Assembly (NCBI GenBank): GCA_037367405.1
Contig: JAZKJV010009790.1
Span: forward strand, 1 to 64,000
Origin: Ottelia alismoides
Lineage: Eukaryota; Streptophyta; Magnoliopsida; Alismatales; Hydrocharitaceae
Length of the DNA: 64,000 bases
Direction: 5' to 3'
The stretch's first letter is position 1, and each line of letters begins with the position of its first letter. Shown piece after piece: positions 24,315 through 35,000 of this stretch. A program made the position numbers and the translations under genes. The notes below the pieces were generated by a model. That model had not been told where the DNA came from. It searched no databases and saw nothing but the letters and a program-made list of their open reading frames with translations.

Positions 24315-26726
24315 ATGTCAGAATATTGGTCATCATATCCATGTCATTCTTCTTCGACCATATTTCGATCATCTCCACCCTCTCATTCCTCTTCATACCC
24401 ACACCCCAACCGCGAAGTCAGAACTCCGACTGACTTCCGCACTTCTTCGTCCTTCTCACCTACCCCACATTCTTGCACCCCTGACCCACAACCACCTTGG
24501 ATTGACTCACTATATTCTCGTCCGCTTGTTGGAATCAAGGAACAAATCAAAGAGCAAGCGACTGCTGAGATGAATGATTGGCATAATCAGTTGACCCCAC
24601 ATACCTCATTTTCATCTCGAGTTGGGACAGAACAGCAATTTTCATATACACATCCCGACTTGACCTTAGGGTACAACATGGACGATCAGACAAATCGAAT
24701 GGAGAGGCCTGCACCGTACGATCTTCCTGACTTGATTGACCTGAGTGATATAGACCACATTGACCAACCTTCATATCACCCATTCGGAGAGCCGACATAT
24801 ACAGGGGATTGGATTCATGCGACCGATCTACAGACTCCCTGTCTACTGACTCCGCCTTATGAGGCTCCGACCAACATCTGTCATACAGAAGGGCCATACT
24901 CAACCCAGTATTACACGCCTGAGTCAAGGTGTGTTGAGTATAAGAGCCCGAATTCTCAGCAGTATCCTCCAATTGCACAGACTTCTCTCATGAGGTATAA
25001 TGAGAACTTATTGGAGGATGACATTTGTAGACCGATCAAGAGTCCAGGTAGGAATGTGGATCATGGATTTTGCGGATTGAATCTTGAAAACCTGGAAGAC
25101 ACTGGATTGACCACACGTCATGTACAGCTGGAGTCTCTTCTACCTCCCTCTTCTACTAACCACTTTCCCTCCAAACCAGAGTCTGTATATTCTCCTAGTC
25201 CTCCTTCACCTATCAAAAAGACCAAAAAAATTGAAAACTCAGAAAATACCATAAAAATTGAAAAAGGAAAAGATCTAAAAAGTTTGGATCCTGCAGTTAG
25301 GGAAGCATTGGATAGAAAGTTGATTTTTGAGCTTCCCTTAATAATGGCCATTGAACATTTTCCCGACCTTAAAAGATTTGTGAGAAGTAAATTGATGCCT
25401 AAAAGGTCGGGCAATAAGAGAACAAGGACTGAGATACATATAGTGTCTATGGCCACATCTTTGATGATAGGGAGAAAAACCAAGAGCCGCAGAGTAAAGC
25501 GGTTGCCTAGGTTTGATTGTGAAATCAAAGATACCACATTCACCCATGCAAGAATCGATGATGACTTACCAATTAATATCCTCCCGACCTCCGTGTTTGC
25601 CAAGTTCAAACTCGGATCTGCCAAGAAGTCAAGAGAGATCATTCAGTTGGCAGATCGGACCATTAAACGCTCGAGAGGAACCATTTCAGTCATCGTCACT
25701 TTTCAAGGTGCTCTACTAGAGATAGACTTCACGATCATTGACATCGAGCACCGAGGAGAGTTCACCCAGTCTCCAATCATTCTTGGGAAGTCGTTCTTAG
25801 CCTTGGCTAAGGCAACTATAGATTGTGAGACTCGGGAGATCGATTTCTCTGCATTGGGAGCACTCCGACCTCACCCGATCTTTGAGGACACACGATATTC
25901 CAAGGTAACCCGTAAAGTTGCAGACAGTCGTGACATTCGAGAGACAGTTGAGTCCCATCTCTCTACTACACCTGAGATACCGACTGTCCAGACGACCATT
26001 GGTTTAGAGACTTCCTACAACCACACACTGCCTACTGCTTGCACTACCACCACGACAGCTTCTAGAGAGGACTCACGACCAGAAGCTATCATTGAGTCGG
26101 ACATGACCTTTGACGATTGCCTTGATTATTTCGATGATCCGACACAAGAACCCAACAATATCAAGCCAACTGAGAACACTGTGCCTTATCAGAGACGTGT
26201 GCTGACCCTGCAGGAGTATTACAATGCATATGGTGACTCATCTGATGATGAACCTCTGGTCAGAACCTCACACACACCACATTCAGGACATACACCAAAG
26301 GAGACAACTGGGACCAAATTGACCAATCTTGATAAATCGGTTGCTCCATCCTCTAGTCGGTCATCTGGTAAGAAGAAGACGGGTGTTGATTCCTTGAGGT
26401 GTTCTCCCGAACTCCTTAAGACGTATCAATCTCCTCTCCCTCTTGATGCTTCAGGTTCTAGAAAACCGACTAAGAAGGTTACCTTCGATGTTTCAGAGAA
26501 GGAACTTTCTGAGGAGTCCTCATCAGGTCCGGATGAGGTGATCTACATGAGTGAGCTTAGTTCGGCTTATCTGAAGCCATATTTGAGCAAGCAGCCGTGT
26601 GTCGACCCCTGTTGGACGTTCCCCACACCTCACTATTATTCTTCGGAGGACGATTCTGACAGCGACACATGTGTATACTACCCACCCCATCGCTCCCGTA
26701 AGAAGGTCCGTCACAAACCTTCTTGA
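24315..26726 (+). CDS. 803-aa ORF of the young element with a retropepsin-like domain lacking the catalytic D-S/T-G
   Basis: I chose the ATG at 24315. The frame is open a little further upstream but has no other ATG. Residues 1-300 are Ser/Pro/Tyr-rich and look disordered, and a Lys-rich stretch lies near 300-320. Residues 339-365 (ELPLIMAIEHFP..KRFV) match the segment just before protease in Athila polyproteins. Residues about 397-515 follow the Athila protease: a start RFDCEI, then INILPTSVFAKF, QLADR at 444-448, and IILGKSF at 488-494. The catalytic loop, LDSGSSIN in element C, reads IDDDLPIN, with Asp at 415-417, so the D-S/T-G signature is gone. The C-terminus is acidic and Ser-rich, then basic. 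No gag core, RT or integrase is present. The frame is uninterrupted, unlike every other long retroelement frame here. It may be a protein under selection or simply a young one. Its function is unknown. Confidence 0.75.
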   Translation: MSEYWSSYPCHSSSTIFRSSPPSHSSSYPHPNREVRTPTDFRTSSSFSPTPHSCTPDPQPPWIDSLYSRPLVGIKEQIKEQATAEMNDWHNQLTPHTSFSSRVGTEQQFSYTHPDLTLGYNMDDQTNRMERPAPYDLPDLIDLSDIDHIDQPSYHPFGEPTYTGDWIHATDLQTPCLLTPPYEAPTNICHTEGPYSTQYYTPESRCVEYKSPNSQQYPPIAQTSLMRYNENLLEDDICRPIKSPGRNVDHGFCGLNLENLEDTGLTTRHVQLESLLPPSSTNHFPSKPESVYSPSPPSPIKKTKKIENSENTIKIEKGKDLKSLDPAVREALDRKLIFELPLIMAIEHFPDLKRFVRSKLMPKRSGNKRTRTEIHIVSMATSLMIGRKTKSRRVKRLPRFDCEIKDTTFTHARIDDDLPINILPTSVFAKFKLGSAKKSREIIQLADRTIKRSRGTISVIVTFQGALLEIDFTIIDIEHRGEFTQSPIILGKSFLALAKATIDCETREIDFSALGALRPHPIFEDTRYSKVTRKVADSRDIRETVESHLSTTPEIPTVQTTIGLETSYNHTLPTACTTTTTASREDSRPEAIIESDMTFDDCLDYFDDPTQEPNNIKPTENTVPYQRRVLTLQEYYNAYGDSSDDEPLVRTSHTPHSGHTPKETTGTKLTNLDKSVAPSSSRSSGKKKTGVDSLRCSPELLKTYQSPLPLDASGSRKPTKKVTFDVSEKELSEESSSGPDEVIYMSELSSAYLKPYLSKQPCVDPCWTFPTPHYYSSEDDSDSDTCVYYPPHRSRKKVRHKPS

Positions 26727-26835
26727 TCCTTGTATATTCTCCCTCCTCCTTGTACATATTTTCCTTCCTTTATTCACCTCCCTCCCTCATGATTCGCATC
26801 ACTCGCCCCAGTTCCGTATCGTTTTCATTTTGTGG

Positions 26836-27220
26836 CTATACTTAGGATGACTAGATCCTAAGTATAGGGGGGTGAGTGACCCGATTTGCTCCTTCTCTTC
26901 TTTTTATTTTCTTTTTGTATATTCTTTCCCATTCTCATCGGTATTCCATTCTTGTGTTCTTTCCAATACTTAGGCTGACCAAAGCCTAAGTATAGGGGGG
27001 ACCGATGCCCGCCATGTGTATTTACTCATCATTTCTCCTCTTGACCTCGTCCGCCCCATTTTTTCCTTCTTCTACACTTAGGCTGTCTAGAGCCTAAGTA
27101 TAGGGGGGCGGATCGACTTCTATACTTTTTATTATTTCTAGCTTTCCTACGTTTAGTACGAGCTATGTCTTTTTGTCACCTAGTGCCATGAGGACATAGC
27201 ACAAGCTAAGTATAGGGGGG
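26836..27220 (+). repeat. Array of four hairpin plus polypurine modules (young element)
   Basis: Each unit is an inverted repeat followed by a copy of the PPT. Unit 1 has arms CTATACTTAGGAT (26836-26848) and ATCCTAAGTATAG (26855-26867), a 6-nt loop, and G6 ending at 26872. Unit 2 has arms ATACTTAGGCT (26966-26976) and AGCCTAAGTAT (26983-26993), then G6 to 27000. Unit 3 has arms ACTTAGGCT (27076-27084) and AGCCTAAGT (27091-27099), then G6 at 27103-27108. Unit 4 is longer, with GCTATGTC and GACATAGC arms, and ends AAGTATAGGGGGG at 27220. The arms differ between units (GGAT/ATCC versus GGCT/AGCC), yet pairing is kept. The array starts about 110 bases after the ORF stop. Confidence 0.9.
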
Positions 27221-28854
27221 CGTGTATATATTACATATATACTTTACCCATACCTCGTACTTTCACGTATTTTTTGTATATACTATACAATAATTATGGG
27301 GTGGGTTAAAAAAAAGTTAAAAAAAACTTTTCCTTAAAAAAAGAAGAAAAACTCTTTTTCTTTATTTGCTTAAAAAACACTTTTAAAAAAAAATCCTCTT
27401 TTGCTAAAAAAAAAATTTTTTTCCTTTTTTTTTCAAAAAAAAAGTCTTTTCTTATTCACCTATCTTTTTCAAAAAACAAAAAAACAAAAAAACAAAAAAA
27501 ACCTTTTTGAAAAAAAAAAACTTTTTCTTTAAAAAAAACACAAAAAAAACTTTTTCTAAAATTTAAAAAAAACAACAAACAAAAAAAACTAAAAAAAACT
27601 AACTCATAAGTTGGTTTAATCCCTGACACAATTCACTTTCACACAAGACTAGTGATGTTCAAGAACACTTGGTTTACGAGCTCTTGAGATTTTGAGTTAA
27701 CCATCCTTAGTCATTAGGGTCCTTGACTTAATTATTCACATTTCCCTAGTTTGAAAGATTTGTGTGCTATATTGCATGCTTAGTCTCTACCTTAAGAATA
27801 TGATCAGCACCTCACATACACGACTGCAATTATGATGAGATGAGTTGTAATTTCACTTGAGGAACTGGGATGAGGGATTTGAGTTTGGACTTGATTTAAT
27901 GATGCTCGAGGATGGGATAAAATCAATGAAGGCTTCGTGAAACCTGAGTGTCAGCACATTTAGCCAGTATGAGAACATGGTTCTTGTACTATCTCTTGAT
28001 ATTTACCTATGTGCCAGGGTGTGATAAAATAAAAAAAAATGTTGATCAGTGCGCGTCAACTCTTGGTAAAAGCAGTGGAGCTAGCCAAAAATACTACCAA
28101 GCAATGAAATGTCAAAGAAAAGCTCTCATTCCACAAAGTCAATTATCAAAAGAGCTTCCACCAAAGGTGAGCGCTCCCAACCATTTCAAAGTGTCCACTT
28201 GGACCACCGCTATTAGGACCAGGAGTCGGGCTTGCACCAAAAAAGGGCTCTGCATCGTAAATGCTACAAGTCTGGGTGTAGAAGGTACGATAGGTACTCA
28301 AAAAAGGCACACCCCGGTGTACTCCCAGGAAAACAAGTGCAGACGGCTCCAACTTCTCTTGACGGACGCACTGATCAACACCAAAAAAATGCGTTGCGTA
28401 ATAAGGCACTTGAGAGGATCCTTGTTCCAATGAGAGGGAGAGAAGAAATGACACAATCCTATGCCCTCCATCGATTGGCCTTCCATCTACACTTTCAAGT
28501 CTGACAACTAAAGAGACGGTGGATTGGATGCAAGAAATGATTTATTCCCTAGTGTTGAGGATCGGGTTCTTAGGAGAGTCTCTTGGACTGGAACCTTGGG
28601 TGACGTTGTGACTCTACTCTTATAACTGCAGTCAACACTTAAAGTCATATCCCTTATATATATATATATGTATACAAAGAGAGTCTGATGATTAGGGGAA
28701 TTGGGTACCTTTTGACTAAAGCTTGGTTCAGCTTAGAATTTTAGGATCTCTAAAACCGAGAGTTCTTGAACGGATCAAGTCTTGTATTCACATGCACAGT
28801 CAGGGATTAACCCAACTTATTCATTCTTTATTTGCTCGAGGACTAGAAAAGTTT
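27221..28854 (+). other. 3' noncoding region of the young element
   Basis: A 300-base A/T homopolymer-rich stretch (27305-27600) is followed by 1.2 kb without a recognisable gene. The frames at 27948-28504 have no domain and no counterpart in the relatives. The position corresponds to the 3' noncoding region of element C (15120-16714). Confidence 0.65.
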
Positions 28855-28867
28855 AAGTATAGGGGGG
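28855..28867 (+). promoter_or_regulatory. 3' polypurine tract of the young element
   Basis: AAGTATAGGGGGG lies directly before the 3' LTR's TGATGAATCC. The same core, TAAGTATAGGGGGG, ends the modules of the upstream array. This links those modules to plus-strand priming. Confidence 0.92.
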
Positions 28868-31800
28868 TGATGAATCCGCGATTCATCATCGCAATATCTT
28901 GATCTTAGCAAAATCCACGAGTAAATTCCCTAATAAATGTCTATAAAATCAATAAATTAACAAAATACCTCTTTTAAATAAAATACACTAATTATTGTAT
29001 ATAAGTTTGTACAAATAAATAACACTAAAAAGCCGCAAAAATAAAGGAGTTTTATACCTGTAAATAGCCCAAAACTTCATGTATTTTTAATAAATTCATT
29101 TCAACTCCTTTTTGCCTAATTCTTTCTCTAACTTGTTCATAATAATGTATATAAAAATACAAAAATACAAAACAAATTTTACCTTAAATAAATGCTCCTA
29201 GATCCTAATGGGAAAAAGCCGTAAAGACCAACTTCCAAGCTAAATTCCCGCTCCGTATGAACTCCAAATTCACCAAACTCGCTTTTAAAGTTCAAGTTAG
29301 AAAATTATCTATCCAACGGAAGTGGTTTCATTAAAATCGGAGCTCGTTTGCAAAAGTTAGGTTTTGGGACCTAGATGTACATTGTATACCTTGTATATAT
29401 TCATTCTTTCTTTAATTTTTATTGTATCTTTCATAATTGCTAAAAATACAAAAATATCATGATTGTGTTGTATTTTAATTATATTATTTTATAGTATTTT
29501 TCCGCTGTAAATATCTCTTATTAAAAAGAAAAAAAATACAAATTAGAAAAGCAAACAAAAAAAATGTGTACATGTTGTATGTATTTACTTGTAAATTCAC
29601 CACTATTTTTTTCCTCTTTTTTTTTGTTGTATTTAAAGTAGCATACTTTATATCATTATTTATTTATTTATTTATTCCCATTCTCTACAATAACTTCTCT
29701 ACCACCAACTTCTATTCAACTCCACCATTTTTAATAACTCACATTCCACTCCATATTCTTCCACCAACCTCCCATTCAACTCCACCAATAATTCAACTTC
29801 CCATTCAACACCACCACCATTCTAACCTCTCTTTTTCTTCTCTTTATATTCATTTGTACATCCTCATTTTTCCCATCCACCATTCTTATAGAATAAGGAG
29901 AGAGCTTGGAGTGTTTTGTTGGTGACAGCGGCGAAGCATCGTCCTCAAGTGACGACCTCCTTCAGGTGAGATCCGCGGAGCTCCGCTTCGTGTCACGAGT
30001 TCCCCGTCGAGCTTGCGTAGCTTCTCCGATTTTCATTTCGCCAATCGGATCGAGGCGACGACAGGAGTCCAGCGTAGCTGCTCCGCCAAACCGGCGAAGA
30101 CCAGGTAAGTATTCCTCATCATCCTCTTGTTTTCTTATCTTATCTAATATTTTATTTCTTTGTTGTTTTATCACACCATTTGTTTTTTTCCCATTTGTTT
30201 AGTCTATCATCATCACCACCACCCACCCACCTCATCATTTTTTCCCATCATGTTCATTCCTTGTTTTAAACAAAATTAAAAAAATAAAAAATTTTAAACA
30301 AAAAAGAAGTCCTTTTATTACAACACCATCATCATAGCATTTTTTTTATTTTATTTCATCTCCATCTTCATCTTCATAACCATCATCATCATTTTTTTCC
30401 CATATGTTTGTGTTTTTATTTCCTGTCTAAAGAAATTTTAAAAAAAAAAAATAAAATAATTTTAAACAACAAAAAGATCCTTTTTTGTTATTACAGCAGT
30501 AAAAAAACAAAACAAAAAAAATCAAAAAAAATAAAAAAAAATAAACAGGAGGACTGCAGCCGCCCGCCACGGCCCCCTGTCTTCCTCCACCGCCGCCCGC
30601 AACCATCGGCGCCGCCCAGCCCCTCCTCCTTCCCGCAACCAGCGGCGCCGCCCCTCTCCGACCGCGCGGCCCCGCCGCAGCCGCGCGCGCGGCCCCGACT
30701 CCTCCAGCAACCGCGACGCAAGTCCCGCGTCTTTCCAGTGACGCCGCCCCACGCCTCCCTTCGCCGCGCACCGCCGCGGCGACGCCCGCCTCCTCCGCGC
30801 TCCTCGTCGTGCCTCCGCGCGCCGGCGCGGCGCGGCGCGGCCGCCGACACCACCCCGCAGGCGCGGCCGCCATCCACCCGCGTTGGGTTCTTCTCCCCAC
30901 CTGGGAACGAAGGTGAAGAAGAGGTTCTTTTCCTTACTTTTCTTATTTGTAAAAATTACATCTTTTCTTTCTCATGTTTTTGTAACTACAAATAGGTCCC
31001 TGTATATATTTGCTTTGTAAATAATGTTTTCTGTGTTGCACAAAGACCCCTGTGTTCGACTAGCAATTTGGACTTCAATATGGCATCTTTTTATTCAATG
31101 AAAAATACCATTGTACTGAGCAACTAATTCTCTACATTGTGGGTATTTATTTATATTTTTGTGACTCGTGGGTAATTAATTATAATTGTTTAACTGAAAT
31201 TTTACATAGTTTACCCATTCTGTGCCATTAAATTAATATCTCACAAACGGTTGTCTAAAAATTCCATAAAAATTATATATGATGCCTTGATATGTGATGT
31301 AATTACTGTCCAAATTTCACATCAATTGGAGTTGTCTTGTGCCTACAATAAATTATTGAGTGATTTTCGTATTCGATTTTTAATTAAATCCACAGACATC
31401 CTTTTCATGAAATTTCAAGTCTCCTGGATTGCTCATCTAAATAGCTACTTGAGATAATTTGCATTTTGATTAATTTGATAACGTGGATTTATTAGAAATT
31501 ATTTACTCACTGTCACTCTGTTTTCACTAAAAAATTCATAAAAAATTCATAACTTGTCAAAAAATTCCAAAAAAAATTACTGTAGTCTTCTTGAATCATG
31601 TTTTAGTTCCAGTAATTTTTTCATAATTTTTGCTTTCTGTTTGTATGATAAATTGCGAAAAAAACCCATAAAAAGTGTGCATTTTTAGTTATTGCATTTT
31701 AACCCCTAAAATTCCAAAAAAATGTGTTTGTGTTCATCTCTGGATAAGAACTCTAGGAAAAATACGAATTAGCTAATTTGGACTTCTTTTCCATTAAAAT

Positions 31801-32093
31801 TAATTTGGCCTTGTTGTATGTTTTCTTAGTGTTTTAATTCAACCGCATCTTGCATTGATATTTCTTTTTGCATTAAAAAAATCTAAAAAAGTACGCATTG
31901 GAAATCTAGACCTAAGTTTGCGAATTAACCCCCAAGTTGTTCCTTTGCCTCCCTGAGTTCGACCCCGGACTTGCCCGGGATATAAATTAAGCCGAGACAC
32001 TCTTCACGGAGATCTTCTCTCAGTTCTGACCGAATCGCTAAGTACACGTGCTACAACGAACACGATTTAATCATCGTATCTAGAGACTCGTCA
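28868..32093 (+). mobile_element. 3' LTR of the young element
   Basis: This is the second copy of the 19915-23137 LTR, with the same ends and terminal hairpin. It differs by scattered substitutions and by homopolymer and TATT-repeat length changes. The GC-rich block is at 30549-30913. The target duplication GCAGG follows at 32094. Confidence 0.95.
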
Positions 32094-33986
32094 GCAGGTC
32101 AGTGACAAAAATAAGAGCTTGGGGAAGCTCCTGGAGGCAAAATGAGGTAGAGATGGAGCGAGATGAAGGTCTTTGGAAATACGACGAAGAAGGAGACCGG
32201 GTCTTCGGATCTGTGCGAGATCCAATTGGATGGAGATGCAGGGGATGTTTAGAAGGCAGAGAGGAACAAAATGGCGGTGGCAAGCGAGGCAGAGAACACT
32301 CAGGTACGACGGAACGAAGTGGCGAAGGCGGAGCTCCGACGAGGTGGAGATTTTGGAAAATACAGAAAATGAAGCTAAATCTATCGAAATAAAAAGCAGA
32401 ACTATGTTATTGCTAACCTAAAGAATAAGAAAAGCTAATGAGATAAAAGCTTTCCTGAATCGACGCACCAAGAGCGAAGCTCCATCAAAGGACGATAGTG
32501 GAGCAGCGGATGCCTTCGATTCTACGCCAAATCAAGTTCCCAAGGAGCCGATCTTGCTCCTATTGTCACCAGGAACACTGCTCGAGGCTCAGATTTTAGG
32601 GTTTGAGGTGGAAGAAGGATCAAAGATCCATGGAACCTCAAGACGAAACTATATAGGAGGCGACATTTGACCAAGAAGATCTCTCGAATCCATGGACCAA
32701 AGCCCAAGAAATCAAGTACGCATGTTCAAGGATCAAGGATCAAAAGTCATGAAGATGTCGAGCTCAAATAATGCAAGGATCGGGAGATGTGCGGCCAAGC
32801 AATCGAGGGGGTCAGAGACCTGACATAGTGGACCTTGGGGTGAGGAGTTGACCAAGGTCAGCTTTTACTCGCACCCCATTGGTCCACGTGGGTGCACTAG
32901 CTGACAAAATAGGCTGGAAAATACAAATAATTCAAAAAATATTAAATTATTTTATTAGTTTTTGGTTAGAACATAAAAATATTTATTAATTTATGTAGTA
33001 TTTTAATATGCTTTTTATTTATTTTTACATTCTTATTCATTACAAGTTACTTTTTACAAGTGTATTTATAGGTATATTGACCTAAGTTTGAAATATTTTA
33101 TTTTTTTTATTTTGTATTTATTTTCTTAATTTATATATTTATAACTTATATATAATTATATTTTTGTTATATTTTTCTGATGTATTTTTTACACTTAAAT
33201 AAATAGAAGTATATAATATATAGGCATAAGTATAGATATTTCATCTATATATTTATATATACTATTTTATTTTTGTTTTTTCTCTATGGTTTTATTCAAT
33301 TCTAAATATGCACATATATTATAAATAATAGTTATAAAAGTATAAAATATATAAATATATAAAATAATAAAAAATAAATAAAATGAATATTTTATTTAGG
33401 TATACTATACAATAAGGGTTCAAAACCTAAATTTCATACCTTAACTCCAAATTAAATGAAACCACCTTCATTAAATGGCTTATTAAAAGTTACATATAAT
33501 TAAAGTGATTTCGATACATTTTGAGTTTTTATTGAGGAGATATGGGTCTGGGAAGTTCAGAATTTGACTTTTTATTTTGAGTATATAAAGTACACTGTAT
33601 ATTATTTTTGTATGAATATGTATATTATTATATACAACTTTCATGTACAAAGATTTTTTATTGGAGGTATAAAGAATAGAAAATAAAACATGCCCTAAAA
33701 AGGACTTTTGAAGAATAAATGAATGAGGATTTTTGATGGATTTTTGGCCCTGATCTCCCCCTACTTTATTCCTTGCCGACGTAGTCATCAAGATGCCTAG
33801 GTCTGTGGATTTAGGCTCATAAAATATCTTTGACGTTTTTCCTTTTCTTTTCTTTATTCTATAATTTTGGCAAAATGGAATAAATAATGAATCTTAATTT
33901 GTACAAAATAATACTATTTACATGCATTAGCTAGGACTTTTAAGGCCAAAATGATAGAATAAAGGTGATGAAATGGAGATTCATCA

Positions 33987-35000
33987 ACTACCCTAGAAAC
34001 AAGGTAGTTTACAATATTATCATACTAGGGGAGTAAGGCAACACTCAAGATCGACTCATCCGGAAACGTGTCTGAGATTGGTGCATCATCTAGGGGAATA
34101 GCTGGGCATTCAATCCTAGAAAGGTGATCTGCCACCGCATTTTTTACTCTAGGTTTTGTCTCTTATTTCCAAATCAAATTCCTGGAGCAGAAGGATCCAA
34201 CGAAGAAGACGGGATTTGGCATCCTTCTTTTACTGAAGATACCCGATGACAAAGTGGTCAGTGAAGATGCTAACTTTAGATCCAAGAAGATGTGACATGA
34301 ATTTTTCTAAGGCAAAAACCACATCCCACAACTCTTTCTCGGAGATAGTATAATTCTCTTGGGCCTCATCTAATGTCTTGCTGGCATAGTGAATTGCAAA
34401 TGGGATTCCATCCCTATGTTGTCCTAACACCGCCCAACTGCGAAATCAGATACATTCATCATGATCTCGAATGAGCGAGACCAATCATATGGTTTGTAGG
34501 ACATGCGCTTGAGTAACCAAATTTTTTAGGTGAGTTATGGCTTGGAGGACTTTGTCATCAACACTAAAGGTTGTCTCCTTGCCTAATAATTCAATCAGAG
34601 GTCAGACAATCCCGCTAAAGTCTTGGATGAATCTTTTATAGAATCCAACATGCCCAAGAAAAGACATCACATTCTTCACAATTTTGGTGGCTCATGCTTG
34701 GAAATTATGTCCATCTTTGTTGGTTCAACCTTCATACCTCGTTTAGAGATGATATGGCCCAATACAATCCCTTCGGTAACCATAAAATGACTCTTTACCC
34801 ATGGGAGTATAAGGTTCACCTCACATCATCTCTTAAGCATTGAGAAAGACAAGCATCAAATCTGTCACCATAATTTGAGAAATCGTCCATAAAGATTTCG
34901 AGAAGACTACCCACCATGTCTATGAACACAACCAACATACACATTTAGAATGTAGAGGGTGCATTATACAATCCAAAGGGCATCTGTTTGAAGGCATAGG
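33987..35000 (-). pseudogene. Element C pol: C-terminal RT, RNase H and linker
   Basis: This is the 3' half of the reverse transcriptase plus RNase H on the minus strand. Near 34980 the pieces show KQMPFGL. The polymerase active-site neighbourhood (FMDDF) follows near 34900. RNase H is at 34230-34430 (VLGQHRDG-like start, YTISEKEL, LLGSKVSIFTDH). The tether DNIVNYLVS ends at the solo-LTR boundary. Several stops and frameshifts interrupt it. RT continues to the right, beyond the inserted LTR, at 38991. Confidence 0.88.

Larger units (their letters stand above)
19915..32093 (+). mobile_element. Complete young non-autonomous long-LTR element (12.2 kb)
   Basis: All structural hallmarks are visible: 3.22-kb LTRs (19915-23137 and 28868-32093) with TG...CA ends, 5-bp target duplications GCAGG at 19910-19914 and 32094-32098, a tRNA-Asp PBS at 23140, and a PPT at 28855. 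The internal region has one long ORF (24315-26726) and no recognisable RT, RNase H, integrase or gag core. It must therefore have been mobilised in trans. The LTRs differ at roughly 30 substitutions plus A/T-run indels (my count by eye, about 1%), so it is a recent insertion. U3 blocks around 20260-20400 match the resident Athila-type family, which makes that family the likely helper. Confidence 0.95.
18062..33986 (-). mobile_element. Solo LTR (about 3.7 kb net) split by the young element
   Basis: The outer parts, 18062-19914 and 32099-33986, together form one minus-strand family LTR. It begins TGATGAATCTCC at 33986 and ends ...TTCAACA at 18062. The 5-bp sequence ACTAC flanks it at 18057-18061 and 33987-33991. 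Removing the LTR and one copy rejoins the pol linker of element C in frame, which confirms the boundaries. No internal sequence remains, so this is a solo LTR formed by LTR-LTR recombination. The family landmark CCTCACGTGG occurs at 19310-19320. Confidence 0.9.

Noticed and set aside
24547..25642. Antisense frames of 143 and 174 codons opposite the long ORF
   Set aside because: Shadows of the 803-codon ORF, without motifs.
26836..27220. Hairpin array as a CRISPR-like or terminator cluster
   Set aside because: Only four diverged units with no regular spacers, in a plant retrotransposon. The polypurine link to the 3' PPT is a better explanation.
27948..28504. 161- and 90-codon frames near the 3' end of the young element as an env-like ORF
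   Set aside because: No signal peptide, membrane segment or glycoprotein motif, and no counterpart in element C.
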